DNA from: Salinimonas iocasae
GTDB taxonomy: Bacteria > Pseudomonadota > Gammaproteobacteria > Enterobacterales > Alteromonadaceae
Assembly: GCF_006228385.1 (NCBI RefSeq)
Contig: NZ_CP039853.1
Span: 124,001 to 188,000 of the forward strand
Direction of reading: 5' to 3'
DNA: 64,000 nucleotides
The notes beneath the pieces are model-generated. The model was not told the DNA's origin. It did no database searches and was given only the letters and a program-made list of their open reading frames with translations. A program made the position numbers and the translations under genes. This document shows positions 58,601-64,000 of the stretch, one piece after another (the stretch's first letter is position 1; every line of letters begins with the position of its first letter).

Positions 58601-58775
58601 TATCGCTTGCCGCCAGCCCCGGGTATGTCCATAAAACATTTACGTAAGGGATATTTATCGATGGCAAAATGTCGGTAGACATTTTAAATACGCTTCGCGC
58701 ACCAAACAAAATGAGCAGCAATACTAACGCACCAAGAGTATACCGTTGCCGTAGCGCAAGACTGACTATCCACAT
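55617..58775 (-). CDS. RND efflux transporter (acriflavin-resistance type)
   Basis: 1052 residues with the RND 12-helix, double-loop layout. Helix IV reads LAIGILVDNALVEVENINRN: D401 is present but the second acid of the AcrB D407-D408 pair is N402. The helix X position has TTANSVLLVSFARY in place of the AcrB Lys. The porter domains carry WPDVYLEIDRVRAQQLGVDI. The relay variant suggests a distinct subfamily, closer to CzcA-unlike 'efflux RND permease' proteins. It starts at the TAATG shared with dsbG. Substrate unknown; the neighbours suggest thiol/disulfide or electrophile stress. Confidence 0.92.
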   Translation of the reverse strand: MWIVSLALRQRYTLGALVLLLILFGARSVFKMSTDILPSINIPYVNVLWTYPGLAASDMASKISSFSEIAIMNNVDDVKMVASDSGNGYSMIQVQFHQNAKIDVALSQITSVSQTILKRLPEGMTPPLVVNYSTSSVPVLQLAISSANLTESQLYDYARLTLRRQIQSIPGLRLSLPYGGTTRQLMLDLNSDKMRNAGVSAEDVARALAQQNVTLPSGEVTVESTRWTVSTNASPVDLNSFADIPIKSTKDSVVRLGDVANIRDGGAEQTSMSNLDGEPGVMVSILKLGNASTVDIINEIKQRLPEIRKNAPEGLRLEPVFDQSRFVIAARDTVIHEAVLVSFLVAVVVLLFLGSAKSTAIVLTSIPLALLSALTGLSLAGYTLNLMTLGGLGLAIGILVDNALVEVENINRNIGMGKSVRQAVLDSARQVVFPEFVSTLSICIVLLPIFTLEGASAFVFRPLAMAVLLSMVSSFILSRTLVPTLAFMLLRVKSEKTQPHSRTWLHRVHSLVERLSDALIHRQVHNVSALMKRKALVLPLALVTLLLLLGTTSSLIGKDYFPESDAGGIKLFIRAESGSSLEHTAKMFAKVREVVNQVIPQQELQAVAEKIGPPDPINRTWVPSMLTMPSEGEVFIQLAAEHAPTKQYIRKLRERLAAELPELTVMFRPADIIAQTLNGTARAAIEVNLTGRDVQRSLEAAKQMMESLNGIPGAVDITLGQISAWPDVYLEIDRVRAQQLGVDIGKISQAILVSLSSSATVYPNSWANNGISYIVAAQVPSSQLGNLEELLNIPVDFDSSGNPILLRNFVEIKKRTRPANIRRQMLAPVVSILVNVDKRDLGAVYNDVRGVINKFKGHLPPQTRVVTQGQAGDMEDAYTTLALGMAMAAVLVYLLMVTNFQSWALPLMALGAMPFAITGAFVSLWITGTTLSVSAFMGMIMVMGVTTANSVLLVSFARYAMLDGHPSVRAALEAISARMRPVMMTAIAMLIGMLPMALALGEGAEQNAPLARAVMGGLLFGTPATLTIVPLLISMREKRLFTENEVPEDASK

Positions 58776-59533
58776 TACTGGTCGTCTCCAGCGCCCATTA
58801 TTTGTTCGAGTTGTGATTTTCCAGGAAGACCCATTTGGAGGCTAACGGCATTATTGCCGTCTTTGTAATAAATAGCTGGCGTCGCACTGACCCCCAAGCT
58901 TTGCATTAGTGCATGATTGGCGTTTAGCTTTTCTTTAACACTATCAGACAGTGAGGCAATGGCGCGAACGTCAATCTCGTTACCGGATTCGTGCTGGTAT
59001 AGTGCTGTAGCGGGATTCTCTGCACTTAAAATTGCAGCCGATTTATCGAAGCTATCTGCTTTTAGAATCCCCACCAGTATGTGTCGGATTTGTACTTTCC
59101 CGGTTTCCACCCAGGGTCTGGCTTGTTGCCAGAACTTCTTACAGTAGGGACAATTCGGATCGGTAAACGTGTAAATCACCCTCTCGGCATCTTTGTCACC
59201 ATCAGGGATCCAATTTGATGAGGCAAGTGCCTGCCAGTTTTTCTCGCTTTGCGGACCAGTTATATATGCACTTAGTGCTGTTTCACCCATGTCGCGGCCC
59301 GTCGAATCCAGCATTTTACCTGTGAACAGAAACTGCTTATCTTCAGTCAGGTAGACGGTCAGGGCATTCCCCCTGAAGTCAATAATGTAACCAGTAAACC
59401 CCGAAGGCGCGTCAAACGCGTCGACAACTTCACCTCCCTGCTTTTCTACAAATTTAAGTGGCTCTGGTACTGATGATGCGATTGCCACGCCGGACTTTAC
59501 GATAGTTAGAAATAAAAGGGTGTTTTTAAGCAT
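58775..59533 (-). CDS. dsbG: DsbG/DsbC-like periplasmic disulfide isomerase
   Basis: 252 residues: signal peptide (MLKNTLLFLTIVKSGVAIAS), an N-terminal dimerisation domain (FTGYIIDFRGNALTVYLTED), and a thioredoxin fold with TFTDPNCPYCKKFWQQARPW (C128, C131) and the cis-Pro loop GVSATPAIYY. This is the domain order of DsbG. It would repair disulfides or reduce sulfenic acids in the periplasm. Its stop overlaps the RND start by one base, so they are co-translated. The tlpA-like gene lies directly upstream. Confidence 0.88.
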   Translation of the reverse strand: MLKNTLLFLTIVKSGVAIASSVPEPLKFVEKQGGEVVDAFDAPSGFTGYIIDFRGNALTVYLTEDKQFLFTGKMLDSTGRDMGETALSAYITGPQSEKNWQALASSNWIPDGDKDAERVIYTFTDPNCPYCKKFWQQARPWVETGKVQIRHILVGILKADSFDKSAAILSAENPATALYQHESGNEIDVRAIASLSDSVKEKLNANHALMQSLGVSATPAIYYKDGNNAVSLQMGLPGKSQLEQIMGAGDDQ

Positions 59534-59548
59534 TTTTTACTCTCCGCA

Positions 59549-60370
59549 TTACTTGTTCAAATCATTCAACAGGGGCACTAAATAATGTTGCAATGTGGCT
59601 TGTGACAGCTCCCCCATGTGACTGTCGACAAGCTCGCCATCAGCATTAAAAAACAGCGTAGTGGGAAGGCCATAGGCACCTAATTGCGCAGACGATTTAC
59701 CGGAAAAGTCGAAATAGCTGTTCTTTATCGTTATTTGTTGACTCTCTAAGAATTGGCGGGCTTTTTCAGGCGATTCTTTTTGATTTATGAAGACGAATTG
59801 AACGGCGTCGTGTTTTTGCTGCGCATCTTGCAGAATAGGCATTTCCCGACGACAGGGTGGACACCAGCTAGCCCAAAAGTTAACGATTAGTGGCTTTCCC
59901 GTCTGGGTGTTCACTACATGTGGCCTACCTTGTGCTGTGACTACATCCACACTCGTCACAGCATTTTGACTACTGATTAAAGTATTAAATAAAAAAAGCG
60001 GGAAAATGATTACGCCAGTGAACAGTGCAGATTTAAGATATGCAGACATCAGTTTACGATTGCCGCGAGCCCGAATCATGATGAAGATAATTCCTGCAAA
60101 CCAGCCAACAGCCTGATTAAAGCCACCATCTCTGATATCAAGTATTGCAAACCAATCATTTTGATAAACATCCCACAATGCAATAACGAACGTTATACGG
60201 GATGCAAGAAAGCCAATAACCATGCCCCAAAATAACGTGTCGGTAGCAAGCTTTTTGTGGACGGTTGACTTTGTAAGAATACTCACAAAAATCCAAAATA
60301 GAAAAATACTGACTAACACAAGGGCTGTACTAGTCATCAACGCGAATGGTCCAATCGATATACTGGTCAC
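59549..60370 (-). CDS. TlpA-like thioredoxin with Lgt-like membrane domain
   Basis: 273 residues. Four hydrophobic helices in the first 130 residues have a pattern recalling prolipoprotein diacylglyceryl transferase (TLFWGMVIGFLASRITFVIA, GGFNQAVGWFAGIIFIMIRA). A periplasmic thioredoxin domain follows with VNFWASWCPPCRREMPILQD (C170, C173) and the cis-Pro LGAYGLPTTLFF. Such fusions are known in redox operons but their membrane part is uncharacterised. First gene of the leftward operon, 15 bases before dsbG. It is divergent from the response regulator. Confidence 0.82.
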   Translation of the reverse strand: MTSISIGPFALMTSTALVLVSIFLFWIFVSILTKSTVHKKLATDTLFWGMVIGFLASRITFVIALWDVYQNDWFAILDIRDGGFNQAVGWFAGIIFIMIRARGNRKLMSAYLKSALFTGVIIFPLFLFNTLISSQNAVTSVDVVTAQGRPHVVNTQTGKPLIVNFWASWCPPCRREMPILQDAQQKHDAVQFVFINQKESPEKARQFLESQQITIKNSYFDFSGKSSAQLGAYGLPTTLFFNADGELVDSHMGELSQATLQHYLVPLLNDLNK

Positions 60371-60415
60371 AATAGATACGAAGTTGGCGAATTGTGCTGG
60401 CAGGTTAACTAGCGT

Positions 60416-60436
60416 AGATTAATTTGAAATTAATCT
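60416..60436. promoter_or_regulatory. Palindromic site in the divergent tlpA / two-component promoter
   Basis: agattaatt-tga-aattaatct, perfect nine-base arms, centred between the tlpA-like start (60370) and the regulator start (60483). The direct repeat cttatgaatat at 60448 and 60480 follows. A plausible operator for the OmpR-type regulator next door. Confidence 0.5.
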
Positions 60437-60482
60437 TGAACAGATACCTTATGAATATCCGACAGATAAACCAATAAGGCTT

Positions 60483-61157
60483 ATGAATATATTACTTGTA
60501 GAAGATGATGCTGTTATTGCAGATGCAATATGCGTCTATCTGGGCCATTCGGTTATGCAGGTTACTCACGCTGCTACCATCTCTGAAGCAAAGCACTACC
60601 TAACCACATGCCTGTTTGACATGTGCCTGCTGGATATAGCGTTGCCCGATGGTAGCGGAACTTCGCTTATAAAATTCGCCAGAAAACGTAATCAGGACCT
60701 CCCAATTATTCTTCTAACAGCAAAAGACGCGCTTGATGACAAGATTCAGGGGCTGAATGCCGGAGCAGATGACTACGTAACAAAGCCGTTTGACTTCGAA
60801 GAGCTTATGGCAAGAATCCATAGTGTTTACAGACGCTCTACCCGTCAGCTTGATAGCTTTTTGAGACACGGTAATTTGCACTACGACTTGGCAAACAAGG
60901 AAGTAAAGCTCAAGGACGAACGCCTGACTCTTTCAGCGTCAGAGTTAAGATTGCTTACTGCGTTTTTATCAAACTCCAATAGGATATTGAGTGAGAATCA
61001 GCTAAAAGACTATCTATACGGGGTGGATGAGGATGTGAGTAGCAATGCACTTAACGTTCACTTGTTCAACTTGAGAAAGAAAGTCGGTAAAAACATTATC
61101 ATTACTGAGCGTGGACTTGGCTTTCGCTTAGCCTCAGTCGAAGAGCAAAACCAATGA
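60483..61157 (+). CDS. OmpR-family response regulator of the redox/RND block
   Basis: 224 residues. Receiver domain with VEDD, D51 (MCLLDIALPDGSG) and K101 (YVTKPFDF). Winged-helix output domain (TLSASELRLLTAFLSNSNRI, NALNVHLFNLRKKVGKNIII, TERGLGFRL). The stop overlaps the kinase ATG by four bases. It is divergent from the tlpA-dsbG-RND-adaptor operon, its likely target. Confidence 0.92.
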   Translation: MNILLVEDDAVIADAICVYLGHSVMQVTHAATISEAKHYLTTCLFDMCLLDIALPDGSGTSLIKFARKRNQDLPIILLTAKDALDDKIQGLNAGADDYVTKPFDFEELMARIHSVYRRSTRQLDSFLRHGNLHYDLANKEVKLKDERLTLSASELRLLTAFLSNSNRILSENQLKDYLYGVDEDVSSNALNVHLFNLRKKVGKNIIITERGLGFRLASVEEQNQ

Positions 61158-62488
61158 GTCTTCGACTGAAGCTTATACTAATAATTGCGCCCGTGTTTTT
61201 CCTTTTTTGGATGGTCGCAAGCTATTTTTCGGTTTTCCAGTTGAAAGATGAAATCAATCAAGCCATGGATAACCGCTTACTCTCTACGGCAAAAATGGTT
61301 AATAATTTAATTTTGTCTAATCAGAACACGTCCTCGAAATTCGGGTTAGAGGGCGTAGAACGATTCAGTGATACCGGCTCCACAAAAGGACTTGCCTGCA
61401 AGGTAAGCTTATTAAATGGTGAAGTGATTGCTAATAGTCATCCTAATGAATTAAACCTGCCAGATTCATTGCCTTCAGGCTTTAATACCATAGCTATTAA
61501 TGATGGTGAGTGGCGGGTGTATACGCTCGCCACAAAGGAACATAACGTCGTTATCGCTGAGAGGCTGTCTGAACGTCACTCCATCTTTATTGAAATTGTG
61601 CTGGTGAGTGCGCTACCCACCCTTATCGCCATTCTCGTATCATTCATAATCATCTGGTTTGCATTGGGTCACGAACTTAAGCCGCTTCAGCTTTTGAAAA
61701 AAGCGATTACGGACAGGTCACCCAACGACCTACAACCCATCCGGATAGCCCATAAACTTGTCGAGCTCACCCCGCTTATCGAAAGTCAGAATGCGCTTTT
61801 TAGAAAGGTTGAAAGTGCAATAGAAAGAGAAAAATCATTTACGGACAATGCCGCACATGAGTTGAGAACCCCACTCACCGGTATCATTAGTCAGCTTCAG
61901 GTTGCTAACATTACCCAAGGAAACTCCCAGAAAAACGCGATTAAGAAAAGCCTTTACAGTGCAACCCGTCTTCAAAGCCTTGTTGAGAACTTGCTTTTAC
62001 TTGCCAGAGTAGAGAACGAGAGTGTTCTTGGTAATGTTTCTGCCTGGAATGTAGATAGCGAGTTGAATAGCGTTTTTAACGAACTGGGCATTGAGCGTGA
62101 CGATGTAGATACTCAGATCGAATGCAACTCGAACATCAACTGCATCCCAGCATTTGCCTTCGGTATGATAATAAAAAATTTAATAGAGAATGCGCGACAA
62201 CATGGTGAAACAGGCTACCCCATCTCATTAGTAATACAAGAAACGAACGATACCTTAACTATAAAGGTACAAAACTTCGCGCAACTTACTGATAAAGCGC
62301 TCGAGAAAATGACACAGCGTTTCTGGAGAGATAGTACAGCGCGTGGAACTGGGCTTGGCTTGACCATCGTTGAAGCACTAGTTACTAAGTTGAGAGGTAG
62401 CATTAGCTTTGTTTATGTCAGAAATCAATTAAGTGTCTGCTTGGAATTTGCAACTGGTGAGCCCTCTAGTTCCCTAGACACTTTATAG
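61154..62488 (+). CDS. Sensor histidine kinase of the redox/RND block
   Basis: 444 residues with membrane helices at about 8-28 and 147-170, and a periplasmic domain of about 120 residues that contains one Cys (GLACKVSLLNG). Kinase core: DNAAHELRTPLTG (H235), NLIENARQHG and GTGLGLTIVEAL. QseC-type architecture. A single periplasmic Cys could in principle sense redox state, but that is speculation. Translationally coupled to the regulator. Confidence 0.9.
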   Translation: MSLRLKLILIIAPVFFLFWMVASYFSVFQLKDEINQAMDNRLLSTAKMVNNLILSNQNTSSKFGLEGVERFSDTGSTKGLACKVSLLNGEVIANSHPNELNLPDSLPSGFNTIAINDGEWRVYTLATKEHNVVIAERLSERHSIFIEIVLVSALPTLIAILVSFIIIWFALGHELKPLQLLKKAITDRSPNDLQPIRIAHKLVELTPLIESQNALFRKVESAIEREKSFTDNAAHELRTPLTGIISQLQVANITQGNSQKNAIKKSLYSATRLQSLVENLLLLARVENESVLGNVSAWNVDSELNSVFNELGIERDDVDTQIECNSNINCIPAFAFGMIIKNLIENARQHGETGYPISLVIQETNDTLTIKVQNFAQLTDKALEKMTQRFWRDSTARGTGLGLTIVEALVTKLRGSISFVYVRNQLSVCLEFATGEPSSSLDTL

Positions 62489-62906
62489 CTTTGTAGAGGT
62501 CAATAAAACCTGGGCACCTTTTTAGCTAATCTTTCCGCTTTTGCCGGTAGTAGCCCATCGTTAAATTGATGCGGTCCTTTACATAGATTTAGTATGTCCA
62601 ACGCTGAACGCGATTTATTAATGTTGATAGCGGAAAAAAAATTTATCTGAAAAATTTTCAGAAGCTTTTCGATCCTTATAAGAAGTTGACTTATGCTCAA
62701 GCTATTCAACTGTTTGAAACTAGAATTAGTTTCTTGGTCGCTAGTAGCGATTCTTAGGTAGCCGACCTTAGATGGTCCGCTTCTGGCTAAAGTTAGATGC
62801 AGGAAATCAGGTCGTTGATCGTCCATTCTTTGTCTTGCACTGCCCTCACCTATACCCGATAAGCAGAATGCCATACTCAAATTTCCTTATAAATGGGAGA
62901 CAACTT
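62489..62906. other. Intergenic stretch with doubtful open frame
   Basis: A leftward open frame (62500-62880) includes SALDILNLCKGPHQFND, vaguely like an HxlR-type helix, but it has no matching start context and no full domain. It may be a relic. No repeat or terminator stands out. Confidence 0.3.
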
Positions 62907-62960
62907 ATGGCTACACAAATTCATATACGGTGGAATAAAGACGGGGTAATTGAAAAAAGC
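62907..62960 (+). pseudogene. Start of a gene interrupted by the IS3 element
   Basis: ATG 62907 with GGGAGACAACTT in front encodes MATQIHIRWNKDGVIEKS up to the IS edge. The frame then runs 11 codons into the IS before stopping at 62996. The strong ribosome site and abrupt junction suggest a real gene whose remainder lies beyond the element, outside the window. Confidence 0.5.
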
Positions 62961-62976
62961 TGTAAACCTCCCCGAA

Positions 62977-63821
62977 TTAGTTACACCCATAATTAGAGGT
63001 TTCGGCCAGTTCATGCTTGGTTAAATATTCCCATGGTGTCAGATCATTCAGCGCATCATGGGGGCGTTCTTCGTTGTATTCCGTCACCCAGTTATCCGTC
63101 AGTTCACGCACCTCATTGAGTGTTCTGAAGACGTACATATTGAGTATTTCGTCGCGGTAAGTCCGGTTAAATCGCTCGATGTAAGAGTTCTGTGTTGGCT
63201 TACCCGGTTTAATAAATTCCAGCGCGATGCCATGCTCTTCCGCCCAGCTCGCCAGTGTGATTGAGATGAACTCTGGGCCATTATCCATGCGTAGCTTGGC
63301 AGGGTAACCCCGCCACGCGACGACGCGTTCCAGTACGCGTACAATCCGCTGCGACGGCAGATTTAAATCAATCTCAATGGCCAACGCTTCACGGTTAAAG
63401 TCATCCACCAGGTTAAACGTTCTGAAGCGCCTGCCGCATTGCAGGCTGTCACACATAAAGTCCATCGACCAGCAATGGTTGGCCTGAACGGGAACCGCCA
63501 GAGGCTCAGGGTTTCGGGTAGGCAAGCGTTTCTTGCCACGTTGTCTCTTGTTGAGCTTCAACTCACAGTAAATACGATACACACGCTTGTGGTTCCAGCC
63601 GTGTCCCCAACGTTTCAGGATTTTAAATAGCTTACTGAATCCGTAAGCGGGATAGCGCTCAACGGCTTCCTGTAGCTTGGCGATGACCTTGTCATCGCGC
63701 GCTTTATCCGGCTGATAACGATAGACCGAGTAACTGATGCCAACTACGCGACACGCCATCCGCAAACTGACGCCATGCTACTCTCGCGCATAATTCACTA
63801 GTTCACGTCTGATCGCTGGCT
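62977..63821 (-). pseudogene. IS3-family orfB transposase with a premature stop
   Basis: DDE integrase core: CWSMDFMCDSLQ (first D), LRMDNGPEFIS (second D) and NSYIERFNRTYRDE (E), preceded by an HTH_21-like segment (YPAYGFSKLFKILKRWGHGW). The region upstream reads KPAIRRELVNYARE, TAG, then HGVSLRMACRVVGISYSVYR. The TAG at 63778-63780 most likely replaced CAG, since NYAREQHGVS is what relatives would have. A TTG at 63765 could re-start translation, but without the N terminus or the orfA fusion. Confidence 0.85.
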
Positions 63822-64000
63822 TTACAGCTTTTTTTCAACGATATCTTTCAATATCCGGTGTTCCAGGCTGAGATCGGCAAACATCGATTTCAGCCGCCTG
63901 TTCTCGTCCTCAAGCTCTTTCAGGCGCTTGATGTCCGAGGCCTCCATACCACCGTATTTGGCTTTCCAGTTGTAGTAGGTGGCGTCTGAAATGCCGTACT
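63822..64000 (-). CDS. IS3-family orfA (C-terminal part; start outside window)
   Basis: 59 visible codons: YGISDATYYNWKAKYGGMEA (end of the HTH), a leucine-zipper-like DIKRLKELEDENRRLKSMFA, and the end HRILKDIVEKKL. The A7 run just before the stop would allow -1 slippage into orfB to make the OrfAB transposase. Sequence style is the IS407 branch. Confidence 0.85.
   Translation of the reverse strand, partial: YGISDATYYNWKAKYGGMEASDIKRLKELEDENRRLKSMFADLSLEHRILKDIVEKKL

Larger units (their letters stand above)
62961..64000 (-). mobile_element. IS3-family insertion sequence (IS407-like), cut by window edge
   Basis: The left edge is placed at TGTAAACCTCCCC (62961), the first bases after the interrupted gene and 16 bases beyond the orfB stop. 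The other end lies outside. It contains leftward orfA (end of the window) and orfB, linked by an A7 slippery run (63829-63835) typical of programmed -1 frameshifting in IS3 elements. orfB carries an internal TAG, so this copy is probably inactive. Confidence 0.85.

Noticed and set aside
62500-62880. Leftward frame with a weak HxlR-like stretch
   Set aside because: Only about 20 residues resemble a winged helix; start context and remaining sequence do not support a gene.
62951-62966. tgaaaaaagctgtaaa just outside the IS, similar to the orfA end on the opposite strand
   Set aside because: Sixteen A-rich bases can match by chance; no longer similarity surrounds it.

Overview
The window looks like an accessory region (genomic island or large plasmid) of a marine gammaproteobacterium, most likely Alteromonadaceae such as Alteromonas. 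That assignment is inferred from moderate GC, protein style and gene repertoire (HME-RND metal efflux, mcr-3-like EptA/DgkA pair, umuD, RES-Xre modules, IS3 elements). No rRNA, tRNA or CRISPR array was seen.

Layout. 1-5.4 kb: copper/redox and envelope genes (CopD end, a broken NTF2-like protein, a broken glutaredoxin-MauE protein, DUF305, a channel-like protein, PadR, DoxX, an amino-acid permease). 5.4-10.7 kb: mostly unrecognised small genes, including a tightly packed operon at 9.4-10.7 kb. 11-18 kb: a leftward czcI-like/czcC-czcB-czcA-czcD operon for divalent-metal efflux. 18.3-26.7 kb: a lipid A modification block. A PmrBA-like two-component system faces a broken HAD lipoprotein, a GT2 transferase, a TVP38-family protein, an ArnT-like transferase, an EptA phosphoethanolamine transferase and DgkA. 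Sequences resembling PmrA boxes lie in front of each rightward unit. 27-46 kb: mobile/defence-like DNA with two RES-Xre toxin-antitoxin modules (one with a long antitoxin and a third gene), lipoproteins, an SRAP protein, a hydrolase/GlxA pair, a tyrosine recombinase behind a dense palindrome array, a large secreted protein that may be a pore former, and a Fic protein. 46-51 kb: LysR with a divergent SDR/MDR/thioesterase group. 51-54.6 kb: a CadC-type regulator with TPR-like repeats, and an SOS unit (LexA box, umuD, truncated umuC). 54.8-62.5 kb: a leftward tlpA-dsbG-RND-adaptor operon with a divergent two-component system. 62.96 kb to the end: an IS3-family element cut by the window edge.

How it works together. 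Three blocks point to envelope and metal stress: Czc efflux, cationic-peptide/polymyxin-type lipid A remodelling, and thiol-redox-linked RND export. Each of the last two carries its own two-component system. The mobile part is rich in addiction modules and toxins.

Caution. Four genes are split by small indels, two of them at G7 tracts, and one IS gene has an internal stop. Either the region is decaying or the assembly has homopolymer errors; reads would decide. Also spread over 27-51 kb are five degenerate copies of a hairpin repeat of the form GTCCGCTYYTTGTCTRAAGCGGAC.
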